A DNA stretch of 64,000 nt from JAGXKT01 sp964531695 (GCA_964531695.1 CAZHEH010000001.1:124001-188000); one strand, 5' to 3'. Positions 7,263-16,167 are shown, counted from the stretch's first letter. A program made the numbers and translations. Notes: generated by a model not told the origin, from the sequence alone.

Positions 7263-8324
7263 CTACGGCTCCGGCAGTTGCCGCTGCTGGCGCAGCTCGT
7301 CGATCTTGTCCAGCGGGCGCTGTAGCTGGTTCGTCCGCGTGGAAGTGAGTTCGTCATACGCCTTTTGCGTGCTCTCGATCGCACGGCCGAGCTTGTCCAC
7401 CTGCTCGCAGTAGCGCTGCCATTGGCTCTCGAACGTGCCGAGCAGCTCGATGACCTCGTCGGCCGTGCGCATCAGGTTCGCGCTCTCGGCCGCTTGGCGC
7501 ACCACCGCCAGCATGGCGTACAGCGTAACCGGACTGGCCAGCACGATGCCCCGCCGGAGCGACTCGTCGATCAGGTCCGGCTCGGTCGCCAGGACCACGG
7601 CGTAGAGTTGCTCCGAGGCCAGGAAGACGATGGCGTAGTTGACCGTCGGCGCCTTCGGGTCGATGTAGCCGCGGCCCGCCACGGCCCGCACGTGCCCGCG
7701 CACGGCCGTGACGAGCTGGGCCGCCGCCTGACGCCGCGAGTCGTCCGACTCGGCGTCGACATACGCCTTGTACGCCTCTAACGGGAACTTGACGTCCATG
7801 TTGGCCCGCAGGTCGTTGGGCAGGAAGAAGGTGAAATCCGGCCGGCCGGACTCCGCATCCGCCGACGACTGCTTGGCGTAGTTCACGCCCTCCTGCATGC
7901 CGACCAGCCGGAGGACGTCCTCGGCCATCCGCTCGCCCCACGCCCCGCGGCGCTGGCTGCTGGCGAGCATGCGGTGCAGCTCGCCGGTCGTGGTCGATAG
8001 CGACGCGACCGACTGGCTCAGCTTGCCGAAGTCCTGCTTCCGCTCGGTCTCGATCCGCGCCAGAAGCTGCCGGACTTGCTCCAACCGCTCGTTGGCGGCC
8101 TTGACGGACTGGTCGATCAGCTCCCGCTTGCCCTCGAGCTGGGCGGCCGCGGTTTCGGTCAGCCGCTTGGAGTTCGCGTCGAGCGCCTCGCTCGCCAGCG
8201 CCGCGAACGTCTCCCGCATCTGCTGAAGCTCGCGCGCCGCCGCCCGGCCGCGCAACAGCGTCACCGCCAGCGCGATCCCCGCACCGACCAACACCCCCAC
8301 AACAAATCCGATGAAGTACGCCAT
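7263..8324 (-). CDS. rmuC: RmuC-family DNA recombination protein
   Basis: 353 residues with the RmuC layout: an N-terminal transmembrane helix (YFIGFVVGVLVGAGIALAV), a long coiled coil (about residues 30-115), then the RmuC domain with RRGAWGERMAEDVLR, GRPDFTFFLPND, MDVKFPLEAYKAY, VNYAIVFLASEQLYAVVL and VLASPVTLYAML. RmuC limits inversions at short repeats and carries a nuclease-like core; its exact activity is uncertain. The ATG at 8324 starts the membrane helix and was preferred over a much longer upstream frame overlapping der. Upstream, TACAAT on the minus strand (8347-8352) is a possible -10 box. It is divergent from der, and the ends of rmuC and the ankyrin gene converge. Confidence 0.88.
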   Translation of the reverse strand: MAYFIGFVVGVLVGAGIALAVTLLRGRAAARELQQMRETFAALASEALDANSKRLTETAAAQLEGKRELIDQSVKAANERLEQVRQLLARIETERKQDFGKLSQSVASLSTTTGELHRMLASSQRRGAWGERMAEDVLRLVGMQEGVNYAKQSSADAESGRPDFTFFLPNDLRANMDVKFPLEAYKAYVDAESDDSRRQAAAQLVTAVRGHVRAVAGRGYIDPKAPTVNYAIVFLASEQLYAVVLATEPDLIDESLRRGIVLASPVTLYAMLAVVRQAAESANLMRTADEVIELLGTFESQWQRYCEQVDKLGRAIESTQKAYDELTSTRTNQLQRPLDKIDELRQQRQLPEP

Positions 8325-8423
8325 GCGCGGCTCCCTGTCGGCCGGCATTGTACGGGTCACGTCCGAGGAACGCACGCCCCGCCGCCGCTTCCCCGCGGCC
8401 GGCAGGACCGGTACTATGTCTGC

Positions 8424-9761
8424 ATGGCTCTCCCCATTGTGGCAATCGTCGGCCGGCCGAACGTCGGCAAGAGCAGCTTGCTCAACCGGCTTACCGGCAA
8501 GCGAATCAGCATCGTGGACCCGACCCCGGGCGTCACGCGGGACCGGATCTCCGTGCCGCTGCCGCTGGACGACACGGACGAGAACACCGGCTACGTCGAG
8601 TTGGTCGACACCGGCGGCATGGGCATCGAGGACTCGGCCGACCTGACGCGCGAGGTCGAGGACCAGATTTCCTTCGCGCTCTCCGCGGCCGCGCTGATCC
8701 TGTTCGTGGTCGACGCCCGCGAGGGCGTCCTGCCGCTCGACCAGCACGTGGCTCAGCGGCTGCGTCGCGAGAACCGGCCTGTGCTGCTGATCGCCAACAA
8801 GGTGGACCGCCCGTTCCAAGCAGACGAGCTCTACGAGCTACATGAGCTGGGCTTCGGCGAGCCGGTACCCGTCTCGGCCGAGCACGGCACGGGCGTCGAC
8901 GATCTGCTGGAGGTCCTCCGCGGGCGGCTCGCCGGCGTCGGCGAGCGCCTGGAGCGACCCGCGATGAAGCTGGCGCTCGTCGGCAAGCGCAACGCCGGCA
9001 AGAGCACGTTCATCAACGCCCTGGCCGGCGAGGAGCGGGTGATCGTGTCCGAAGTGCCGGGCACGACGCGGGACAGCGTGGATGTGGTCGTCGAGCTCGA
9101 CGGGCGGAAGCTGACGCTGATCGACACGGCCGGCGTGCGGAAGAAGCGCAAGCTCGACGGGGACATCGAGTTCTACAGCTACTCGCGGGCGATGCGGTCG
9201 ATCCGGCGGGCGGACGTGGCAGCGCTGCTGATCGACGCGTCGCTGCCCGTCTCGCAGGTGGACAAGAAGCTCGCGGCCGAGATCGCCAAGCAGGACAAGC
9301 CGTTGCTGTTCGTCGTGAACAAGTGGGACCTGGCCGAGAGCGTCGCGTCCGGCGAGGACTACGCGGAGTACCTGGCCAAGACGTTTCCGTCGCTGTCCTA
9401 CGCGCCGGTGTCCCTGACGCAGGCGGACGAGGGCGTGAACGTCCGCGAGACCATCGAGTTGGCCGGGGAGCTGTTCCGCCAGGCACAGGCCCGCGTGAAC
9501 ACCGGGCAGCTCAACGCGGCGCTGGAGCGGATTCTCGCCCAGCGCGGCCCGAGCCACAAGCGCGGCACGCGCCCGCCAAAGATCTACTACGCCGCGCAGG
9601 TCGCGACCGCCCCGCCGACGATCATCTGCTTCGTCAACGACGTCCGGAGCTTCGACGAGTCCTACCGCCGTTTCCTGCTGAACCAGTTCCGCGAGCGGCT
9701 GCCGTTCGCCGAGGTGCCGATCCGCCTGATCTTCCGTCCGCGCGGGCGGGACCGCGACTGA
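8424..9761 (+). CDS. der: Ribosome-associated GTPase Der (EngA)
   Basis: 445 residues with the double-GTPase architecture unique to Der, which assists 50S subunit maturation. The first G domain has P-loop GRPNVGKS (residues 8-15), DTGG and NKVDRP. The second has GKRNAGKS near residue 185, VPGTTRDSVDVV, DTAGVRKK and NKWDL. The C-terminal KH-like domain includes KRGTRPPKIYYAAQV and PTIICFVNDV. The ATG at 8424 starts directly at MALPIVAIVGRPN. No ribosome site is visible, while a -10-like TACTAT at 8412-8417 sits only a few bases ahead, so the mRNA might be leaderless. A large palindrome follows the stop codon and may end transcription. Confidence 0.96.
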   Translation: MALPIVAIVGRPNVGKSSLLNRLTGKRISIVDPTPGVTRDRISVPLPLDDTDENTGYVELVDTGGMGIEDSADLTREVEDQISFALSAAALILFVVDAREGVLPLDQHVAQRLRRENRPVLLIANKVDRPFQADELYELHELGFGEPVPVSAEHGTGVDDLLEVLRGRLAGVGERLERPAMKLALVGKRNAGKSTFINALAGEERVIVSEVPGTTRDSVDVVVELDGRKLTLIDTAGVRKKRKLDGDIEFYSYSRAMRSIRRADVAALLIDASLPVSQVDKKLAAEIAKQDKPLLFVVNKWDLAESVASGEDYAEYLAKTFPSLSYAPVSLTQADEGVNVRETIELAGELFRQAQARVNTGQLNAALERILAQRGPSHKRGTRPPKIYYAAQVATAPPTIICFVNDVRSFDESYRRFLLNQFRERLPFAEVPIRLIFRPRGRDRD

Positions 9762-9794
9762 ACCCGCCGCCGGCCACATCAAGACGGCCCAGCC

Positions 9795-9837
9795 AAGTCC
9801 TGCAGCTTGGGAATCGATTCCCAATTTGCAGGGACTG
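9795..9837. repeat. Large near-perfect palindrome after der
   Basis: The central 18 bases at 9807-9824 (TTGGGAATC/GATTCCCAA) form a perfect palindrome, flanked by matching arms (AGTCCTGCA on the left, TGCAGGGACT on the right) that extend the inverted repeat to about 40 bases. It lies in the 287-base gap between convergent der and ccsA, where a bidirectional terminator would be expected; no T-run follows either side. Apart from this the gap holds no supported gene. Confidence 0.6.
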
Positions 9838-10048
9838 GCCACGGATCCATCCTGAGGTCGCCTGCAATAGGCATCTACCGACCGCCTTCACGACTGCGCC
9901 TTGGCGACCATCCCCTCGAAGGTCTGGGTCGCCGAGCTCCGCCGCCCACGCATAGCCGGGCGCCATAAGCGTCATCGACGGCCGCGCGGCAAGCCCGAGA
10001 CGAGCTTCATGCCTCGCACGGATGTGGGGGCGAGTCCCGGGCGCCTCC

Positions 10049-11839
10049 TCACGCGTAGCTGTGCTTGCCGGTCATCAGGTAGTTGACGACGATCCAGTTG
10101 AAGACCATCACGCCGCAGGCGAGGAGGCACCCGGCCGCCGTGACCAGGCCGCGGCGGCGGGCCGGCATCACGAGCCGCAGGTGCAGGACGATGAGGTAGA
10201 CCAAGACGGTCAGGAGGGACCAGGTCTCCTTGGCGTCCCAGCCCCAGAAGCGGCCCCAGGCCGTGTCCGCCCAGACCGCCCCGAGAACCGTGCCGACGAG
10301 GACCGCCCACAGCGCGAGCTGGGCCGTGATGAGGTTGCAGCGGTCGATGGCGGCCGGCGGGGACAGCGCCATGCCCGGCGTATCCGGCGCGTCCGCGGCG
10401 CCCGACCGGCCGCGCAGCAGCGCCCAGGCCCGCACGGACAGGTAGATCAGCGAGATCACGCCCGTCATGCCCACCAGCGCGTTGCCGGCGATGATGACGG
10501 ACACGTGCGCGGTCAGCAGCGGCGTATGGAGGATACCGGGGGCCTGACCAATGCCCGTCGAGACCGGCCCGAGCAGCACGAGCCCGCCGAGCAGCGCGAC
10601 CGTCGCGTACAGCGAGCCGGCCAGGGCGAACACGCCCCGCCGCCAGATCAGTTCGGCGACGAACGCGAAGAGTCCCGCAAGCATGGCCGAGGCGAACAGC
10701 CCCTCGAACTGGTTCGTAACGGGCGGCAGGTACCACGCCCGCCCGCTGAGCACCCAGCGGACGGCGAAGCCCGCCGCGCACGCGAGCGTCGCTCCGGCCA
10801 GCAATGCCAAACCCGAGACGCGCAAACACCGCCGTCCGGACGCCACGGCCGCCAGCGTCACGAGGAACGCCGCGGCGAAGGCGATCCAGGCCGCCCCGAG
10901 CTTCCACAGGCGGTTGTACCACCGCTCCGCCCGACGGCGGACGAGCGGCGGCGCGCCGACCCGCTGCTGCGCCTCGGCCAGCCGGTCGAGCGCGTGCCGC
11001 ACGCCGGCTGGATCGGCCCGGCGCCATGCCCACTTCATATCCCGCCAGGCCCGTAGCGCCCCCCAGGCGTTCGAGCCGGCCGGCGGCGTGGCATCGGGCC
11101 CTCCCGTCACCAGTGTGGCGTGTGCGTCGTGCCACTTGTACCGGCCCGGCACGGCGCGGAACACGTCGATCGCCAGGAAGCTCGTGTACCGGCCTTCCAG
11201 CCGCTCGATCGGGATGCGATCCTCCGGCCCTAACTCGAGACCCTCGATAGCGGCCGTGTACGCCTCGATCCGCGACGAGCAGGCGAAGTCGCCGTACCTC
11301 GCCCGGTGCGAGAACAGAAGCTCCCGTCCCTCCGGCAGCGTGGCCGTGAGGAAGAGCGAAGCGTGCCGCGGCGGCACATCGGTTTCCGGCTCGACAGCCC
11401 CCCGCCGCGCCTTGGCCAGCATCAGCGCCAGCGGCGGCAGGCGGCGGGTCCGTTCGAACTCGGCGCGGTGCTCGCCCGGCAGCCCGGCGGCGATCCGCCG
11501 CCGCAGGGACGCCGACCGCACGTAGACCACGGGTCGATCCAGGTACGCCCCCGTACGGAAGAACACATCCAGGTACGCGACCACGGGCGGCAGGCCGTCG
11601 ATGTCCGTCGAGCCGTGCATCCGCCCGAGCTGCTCGCGGGCGACCGTGTCCAGTATCGCCATCCGGCCGCGGTATGCGGCGCTGAGCAGCGAGAGGTCGT
11701 CGACCAGTGAGCCCAGCGCCGCCAGCTTGCCCGGGTCGGCCTCCGCGGTGACCTCGTCCGTAACGAACACGGGCGTAACCGCTCGCGCCGCGCCCGCACA
11801 CATCAACGATGCCAGCAGGATGCACAGCGGCTTCGTCAC
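10049..11839 (-). CDS. ccsA: Cytochrome c biogenesis protein CcsA/ResC-type with long N-terminal domain
   Basis: 596 residues from a GTG start at 11839 that overlaps the resB stop by 4 bases (GTGA), with GGAGG upstream. A signal-like segment (LCILLASLMCAGAARA) leads into about 270 extracytoplasmic residues, unusual for CcsA proteins of 300-400 residues. The C-terminal half has roughly eight to ten membrane helices and the heme-handling WWD-type motif WGRFWGWDAKETWSLL, the family signature, followed by LVYLIVLHLRL. It should present heme, with ResB, for attachment to apocytochrome c outside the cytoplasm (system II). The N-terminal domain is not a motif I recognise. No cytochrome c gene is visible in the window. 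Confidence 0.85.
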   Translation of the reverse strand: MTKPLCILLASLMCAGAARAVTPVFVTDEVTAEADPGKLAALGSLVDDLSLLSAAYRGRMAILDTVAREQLGRMHGSTDIDGLPPVVAYLDVFFRTGAYLDRPVVYVRSASLRRRIAAGLPGEHRAEFERTRRLPPLALMLAKARRGAVEPETDVPPRHASLFLTATLPEGRELLFSHRARYGDFACSSRIEAYTAAIEGLELGPEDRIPIERLEGRYTSFLAIDVFRAVPGRYKWHDAHATLVTGGPDATPPAGSNAWGALRAWRDMKWAWRRADPAGVRHALDRLAEAQQRVGAPPLVRRRAERWYNRLWKLGAAWIAFAAAFLVTLAAVASGRRCLRVSGLALLAGATLACAAGFAVRWVLSGRAWYLPPVTNQFEGLFASAMLAGLFAFVAELIWRRGVFALAGSLYATVALLGGLVLLGPVSTGIGQAPGILHTPLLTAHVSVIIAGNALVGMTGVISLIYLSVRAWALLRGRSGAADAPDTPGMALSPPAAIDRCNLITAQLALWAVLVGTVLGAVWADTAWGRFWGWDAKETWSLLTVLVYLIVLHLRLVMPARRRGLVTAAGCLLACGVMVFNWIVVNYLMTGKHSYA

Positions 11840-13314
11840 GGCCGTGCCTCCTTCCGCCGGAGCAGCAACGGCTTGACGTAGAACGCCAGCGGCAGGCCCA
11901 CCGCGACCATGCCGCATCCGACCCATACGAGCCAAAGTCCCGGCCGGGATCGCACGCCGAAAACGATCCGCTCCGGCCGGTCGGCATCGGGCACCCACTG
12001 GCCCTGCGTCCAGCGCCAGCGGCCGACCTGCACCGGCTCGTGCAGCGAGAGCTTCTCCCGACGGCCGTCGATGGCCAGCTTGCAGAAATAGTCCTTCACC
12101 ATGGACGAGTTGGCGAACGTGACCCGCTCCGGCTCGGCCACGCGGACCTCCGACGGGAGGGCCCGCCGCGCCCGGCTGAAGCGCAGCCAGAGGGGGCGGC
12201 CATCGACGCTTACGGGCACGGCCGGCGCGTATCGCCCGAAGGCCGCGAACGGCACGGCATGCTCACGGGGCGGGCTGCCGCCGAGGGTCAACATCAAGTG
12301 CGGCGGCGCGATGACGCGCGCGTAGCTCTCCGCCCTGATGCGGGCGCGTCGCCCGCCCGGCGTCAGCTCGGCGGATGCGCCCCGGGGCAGCTTCCACGGG
12401 CCGGGGTCCAGGCCCGGCCCGAAGGCGATCAGCGTGGGGACCGGGATCTGCGGGCCGGTCATCAGCAGTAGCATGTCCCGGCCCTCGAGCCCTGGGGGCC
12501 GGCCGCCCGACTGCGCCGCGAAGGTCACCTTGGCCAGCTCCTCGGGGGTGCTGTGGGGCAGGAACAGGATGCTGTAACCGTCTCGCTCGGAGGTCCGCCG
12601 GCCGCGCACGAGCACGTCGGCGACCTCGCCCGCTCGCTCGATGCGGAGCATCGCATGCGTCGCTTCACCGTGGGCACAGTTCACCGGCACCGGCGCGAGC
12701 GATACGCCCGTCGCCCGCAGCGGCGTTCCGCCCGGCCCCTCGGCCAGTGGAACGTCCAGACGAACCAGACCCGCTGCATCGGGCTCGGGCAGGTTCGCCA
12801 TGTCGAGGCCCGGCACGGCAAGCTGCCGCCAAGGGCCGCCGGGCGTCTCGGCCAGATACACGGCCGCGGTATTGCGGAGATAGACGTGCGTCATCGGGGC
12901 GTACTCGCCGCCCTCGAGCGCGGTGCCGCACTCGCCCGCCTCGCCGGCCACGGCGTACCATCCGCCGCCGACGGCGATCGCCGCGACGCCCAGATGGCTG
13001 AGCCACGCCCCCGCGCAGGCCGGGCGGAGCGGAACGCGCGTCAGCGTCGCGGCGAACATCGAGAGAACCACCAACGCGCAGAGAGTCGGCAGCGGCCACC
13101 AGGCATAGACGCGCTCCCGCGGCACACCGAGCCAATCGGCCAGCGGCTGCTCCGCGATGGACACGGCCGCCAGGTATGCGGCCGTCAGCCCGAGCACGGC
13201 CATGCCGAAGCCGATGCTGCCGACCCCGCGGACGAGGGCGTACAGGAGGCCGGGACGGCCTTCGCCCGCCGGTTCCGATGGGGCGGTCGTGCCATGCTTG
13301 TCGGCTTGCGACAT
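11836..13314 (-). CDS. resB: ResB-like cytochrome c biogenesis protein
   Basis: 492 residues with the ResB (Ccs1) plan: an N-terminal membrane helix (YALVRGVGSIGFGMAVLGLTA), a second near residues 70-95 (WPLPTLCALVVLSMFAATLTRV), a third (AWLSHLGVAAIAVGGGWYAVA), a large extracytoplasmic region, and a final helix (LWLVWVGCGMVAVGLPLAFYV). ResB and CcsA form the system II heme-delivery complex, and ccsA directly overlaps its 3' end. The identification rests on this topology and partner; sequence motifs in ResB are weak. The start ATG at 13314 gives a hydrophilic 25-residue lead before the first helix. Confidence 0.75.
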   Translation of the reverse strand: MSQADKHGTTAPSEPAGEGRPGLLYALVRGVGSIGFGMAVLGLTAAYLAAVSIAEQPLADWLGVPRERVYAWWPLPTLCALVVLSMFAATLTRVPLRPACAGAWLSHLGVAAIAVGGGWYAVAGEAGECGTALEGGEYAPMTHVYLRNTAAVYLAETPGGPWRQLAVPGLDMANLPEPDAAGLVRLDVPLAEGPGGTPLRATGVSLAPVPVNCAHGEATHAMLRIERAGEVADVLVRGRRTSERDGYSILFLPHSTPEELAKVTFAAQSGGRPPGLEGRDMLLLMTGPQIPVPTLIAFGPGLDPGPWKLPRGASAELTPGGRRARIRAESYARVIAPPHLMLTLGGSPPREHAVPFAAFGRYAPAVPVSVDGRPLWLRFSRARRALPSEVRVAEPERVTFANSSMVKDYFCKLAIDGRREKLSLHEPVQVGRWRWTQGQWVPDADRPERIVFGVRSRPGLWLVWVGCGMVAVGLPLAFYVKPLLLRRKEARP

Positions 13315-13334
13315 TGCTCGCGTCCCGTGTGGCG

Positions 13335-13372
13335 ATAAAGAAAAGCCCCGGCGCCGCGATGACGCCGGGGCT
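13335..13372 (-). terminator. Rho-independent terminator of the OmpA-family gene
   Basis: On the minus strand a perfect 10-base-pair stem (AGCCCCGGCG / CGCCGGGGCT, arms at 13363-13372 and 13344-13353 with a 9-base loop) is followed by TTTCTTTAT. It lies 21 bases after the stop codon of the OmpA-family lipoprotein gene and before resB, which separates the two transcripts. Confidence 0.85.
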
Positions 13373-13393
13373 GGGTCTGCTGAGCTGCGGCCC

Positions 13394-14251
13394 CTAATCC
13401 ACGCCCGTGACGCCGGGCTCGCCTTCGCTCATCGGGCGCGTCAGGAAGCGGTCGGGGGGCACGATCCATATCTCCACGCGCCGGTTGGCCGGGTTGCCTC
13501 GGTCGCCGGGCTTGTTCGGCTCGACGGGATGGTACTCGCCGAAGCCCATGGCGCAGATCCGCTCGGGGGCCAGCCCGGCCTCCTGCATGACCTGTTGCAC
13601 GGCCACGGCCCGGTGGACGGAGAGGTACCAGTTGTCCGGGTGGCGGCGCTTCGTCTCCGGGCGCTTGATCGGCACGTTGTCGGTATGCCCCGCGATGAAG
13701 CAGTTGAACTCCCGGGCGGCGGGGTCGTCCAGGATGCCCACGAATCTCCTCAACGCAGCTTTGGCGTCGTCCTTCACGAAGTCGCTGCCCAACTCGAACG
13801 TCAGGTCCGATTCGAGCTTGACCATGCCGTAGGCCGCAAAGTAGCGCACAAGATCGGGGTTGGCCTCCGCGAACTCCTGCAACGCCTCGTCCACCCGCTC
13901 CGGCAAGGCCCGGACGTTCAGCGGGCCGATCGGCGGCGGCACCGGAGCGTCCATGCTCGCGATCTGGCGCCGGGCGGCCTCCAATTCCTCGCGAAGCCGG
14001 GCGTTGGCCTCCTCCAGAGTCTCGACGTCCGCCATGCCGGCCCGGACCTCGCCCTCGTACCGCTGGAGGCGGCGGCTGAGGTCGTCCCGCTCGGCCCGCG
14101 CCTGTCGCAGGGCTTCCTGCGTCTTCTCCAATTCCACATGCGCCACCCGGTTGGCGGCGCGACACTCGTCGAGCTGCTCCTTCGGCACGCAGCCGCCGAG
14201 CAGAGCGGCCGCGACGAGTGTGCTCAGTCCCGCGGCGATGTAGGTCCTCAT
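13394..14251 (-). CDS. OmpA-family peptidoglycan-binding lipoprotein
   Basis: 285 residues. The signal peptide ends in the lipobox LLGGC (Cys21), so the product should be a lipoprotein. Residues 30-105 form an alpha-helical coiled coil rich in Glu, Arg and Ala. The C-terminal OmpA domain (from about residue 140) shows the family motifs LTFELGSDFVKDDAKAALR, FIAGHTDNVPI, NWYLSVHRAVAVQQVM and GFGEYHPV...NRRVEIWI, which bind the peptidoglycan peptide. It probably ties the outer membrane to the cell wall. The ATG at 14251 is preceded by AAAGGA and starts the signal peptide; the longer frame has no support. A strong terminator follows. Confidence 0.9.
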   Translation of the reverse strand: MRTYIAAGLSTLVAAALLGGCVPKEQLDECRAANRVAHVELEKTQEALRQARAERDDLSRRLQRYEGEVRAGMADVETLEEANARLREELEAARRQIASMDAPVPPPIGPLNVRALPERVDEALQEFAEANPDLVRYFAAYGMVKLESDLTFELGSDFVKDDAKAALRRFVGILDDPAAREFNCFIAGHTDNVPIKRPETKRRHPDNWYLSVHRAVAVQQVMQEAGLAPERICAMGFGEYHPVEPNKPGDRGNPANRRVEIWIVPPDRFLTRPMSEGEPGVTGVD

Positions 14252-14390
14252 GGGTGTAGTCCTTTCCCGGCTTACGCTCGAATCCATTCGCACCGGCAGC
14301 CCGTGTGAAATCTCTTCCAATAGATCGCTTCGACGCCCGGCCGCCGCGGCGGTTCCCGGCGCGGGCGGACGGAAGCGCGACCCGCGACGC

Positions 14391-15257
14391 TCAGCGCCCA
14401 ACCCGCTGCATCGCCTCCTGCTTGGCGGCGACGCTCTTACCCAGCAGCCAGCCGAACAGCCCGAACAAGGCCGCGACGACCACGCCGACTATGAGCACAA
14501 TCGTTTGGAAACTCCGTTGTGCATCAATCAACTCATCAATCGATCCGTTTTCCGCCATCCCGCTGATAATGGGCGGGACGATCCCCGCAGAGGCCGCGAT
14601 AGTCATGAAGACCGTCAGGATGCCCAGCACCAGGCACGCCAGCAGGACGCCCGTGAACAGGCCACTCGTGGCGTCCACCGGCTCGACGTAAGTCGGGGGC
14701 GCCATCGGCGCCTGCGGCTGTACGGCGTACGCCCCCGCCTGGGGCTCCATCCCCGCCGGCTCGCCGCCGACGGAGCCCTCCATGTCGATGTGCTCGAGCA
14801 CCTCGGCGCCCAGCGACGTGTCGTCGCTCTCGCGGGTCAGGTCCAGCAGGCCCGAGCCGCTGCCGGTGCCCTCCAGAAGCACCTGATCCTCGACGCTCGG
14901 GGCCACCTGGGTCTTGGCCATCGGGTCGGCCGTCTCGATCTCCAGGTCCTCGTCGTCGAAGATGCTGATGCCTTCGGAGGTGATGACCGTGTCTTCCTTG
15001 CTGTCGGGCTTCTCGCTCTCGGCGTCGGCCTCGGACAAGCTGGCCTGGTCGCCCGCGGGTGTCTGCGTGTCGGCCGGGGTGAGGGCGATCTCCTCCTCGC
15101 CGCCGCCGAGGGCGTCCACGTCCTCGGCCTTGAACATCCGCTTGTTGCCGTCGGGGTACGCCCGAAGCTGGCCCTGCTCGACGTACTGGTTCAACTGCTC
15201 CTGCCCGCCGAGCTTCTCCGCGGCTTCCTGCTCGCTGTAATACATCTTCTTGCCCAT
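14391..15257 (-). CDS. HTH-like domain protein with acidic linker and two membrane helices
   Basis: 288 residues. The N-terminus MGKKMYYSEQEAAEKLGG...LNQYVEQGQLRAYPDGNKRMFKAEDVDAL resembles a MerR/excisionase-type winged helix-turn-helix. Residues 55-165 are highly acidic and low-complexity (ESEKPDSKEDTVITSE, SIFDDEDLEIET), followed by a Pro/Ala/Gln-rich stretch. Two hydrophobic helices near the C-terminus (TGVLLACLVLGILTVFMTIAA and TIVLIVGVVVAALFGLFGWLL) anchor it in the inner membrane. A start with AGGGAG upstream at 15257 supports the ATG. Similar small proteins occur in Planctomycetota by my recollection, with unknown function. A membrane-tethered DNA-binding regulator is possible, but the HTH might serve protein contacts. 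Confidence 0.75.
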   Translation of the reverse strand: MGKKMYYSEQEAAEKLGGQEQLNQYVEQGQLRAYPDGNKRMFKAEDVDALGGGEEEIALTPADTQTPAGDQASLSEADAESEKPDSKEDTVITSEGISIFDDEDLEIETADPMAKTQVAPSVEDQVLLEGTGSGSGLLDLTRESDDTSLGAEVLEHIDMEGSVGGEPAGMEPQAGAYAVQPQAPMAPPTYVEPVDATSGLFTGVLLACLVLGILTVFMTIAASAGIVPPIISGMAENGSIDELIDAQRSFQTIVLIVGVVVAALFGLFGWLLGKSVAAKQEAMQRVGR

Positions 15258-15288
15258 CGTGTATCGCTCCCTGCCCGGCGGCCGGATG

Positions 15289-15669
15289 CTACTCCTCCGG
15301 CACCTCGCCCAGGCGCTTCTGCTGGTTGACCAGCTTCCGAATCTCGGACGGCTCCACCTGCGTGTTGTAGGCGTCAAGCTGAACGTCGTAGATAAACGTG
15401 CGAGCGGCCATCAACCGCAGGTTCCGCTCCCGCGGCAGCCACTGATACAAGGCCAAGCTGCCCGTATTCGGGTCCACAAGGTAGACCCCATAGGTCTCGG
15501 GGGAGATCTGACCCGCCACGGCGAAGAGCCGGTCCCCGCCGGCGGCGGCCGGACCGACCGGAGCGGCCGGGGTTGCCGAAGAGCGACTCGCGCTGACCTC
15601 GACAAGCAGGCACGTGGCGATCACCGCCAGAAGCACCACCACAAGCCATTTTGCGACTGAGCTTTGCAT
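15289..15669 (-). CDS. Hypothetical single-helix membrane or secreted protein
   Basis: 126 residues: an N-terminal hydrophobic helix (WLVVVLLAVIATCLLVEVSA), a short Ala/Pro/Gly linker, then a soluble part with DRLFAVAGQISPETYGVYLVDPNTGSLALYQWLPRERNLRLMAARTF. The repeated short beta-strand pattern (GVYLVD...SLALYQW) resembles proteins that store a value or summarise a reading, but I do not recognise a family. It lies 31 bases upstream of the HTH-membrane gene on the same strand, so the two are probably co-transcribed and may act together at the membrane. Confidence 0.7.
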   Translation of the reverse strand: MQSSVAKWLVVVLLAVIATCLLVEVSASRSSATPAAPVGPAAAGGDRLFAVAGQISPETYGVYLVDPNTGSLALYQWLPRERNLRLMAARTFIYDVQLDAYNTQVEPSEIRKLVNQQKRLGEVPEE

Positions 15670-15861
15670 CGACGTTCAGTTCATCGAAGCCGTTGGAAGG
15701 CGTGGCGCGAGCGCGGGCCGCTCCCGCCCATGGGGCAGATTATAGACCCCCCCGAGTACAGCGTGCAAACGCTTTTTGCCGGGCCGGCCTTGTTCGGTGC
15801 GCGTCCGTCTCGTGGCATGGCCATCTTGCCCATGGCACGAATCTGTCGCCCAACCGCCTTG

Positions 15862-16167
15862 TTACGTATCGTCGCGACGCGGCTCGGGGCGTGAGCCGGC
15901 TTCGGCCGCCCGGTCCCGCGCACGAGCGATCAACTCGACGAGCGTGCAGGCCTTGTCCTTGCGGGGGGCGTGTATCGCCGCGATCTGCTCGGCCGTGAAG
16001 TGCTCCCGAAGCCAGCTCTCCACGTCAAACGCCTCGGACCAGCAGCCCACGATCCGCCCGCACGGGAGGTCCCGGCCGGGCGCGCGGCAATAGCGGAACT
16101 CCAAGTCGTGCCCCAGCGTCGGGCAGCGACGGCGGCGGTGGTCGTGCTCGGTAATGTGCGGGTCCAT
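15862..16167 (-). CDS. Small Cys-containing hypothetical protein
   Basis: 101 residues. The conserved-looking core is CPTLGHDLEFRYCR, then LPCGRIVGCW..AFDVESWLREHF, with four Cys (two pairs) and a His that could bind metal; the C-terminal half (EQIAAIHAPRKDKACTLVELIARAR) is helical. Short proteins with a similar C..LGH.v.F.YCR....C....CW pattern occur in several anaerobes, by recollection, without known function. The ATG at 16167 was chosen because the protein-like part begins directly after it; no clear ribosome site is seen. The gene stands alone, with 192 bases to the next downstream gene and 160 to trpB2. Confidence 0.65.
   Translation of the reverse strand: MDPHITEHDHRRRRCPTLGHDLEFRYCRAPGRDLPCGRIVGCWSEAFDVESWLREHFTAEQIAAIHAPRKDKACTLVELIARARDRAAEAGSRPEPRRDDT

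Noticed and set aside
9634..9975. 113-codon minus-strand frame over the end of der and the following gap
   Set aside because: It crosses the palindrome and overlaps der; no ribosome site or protein-like features.
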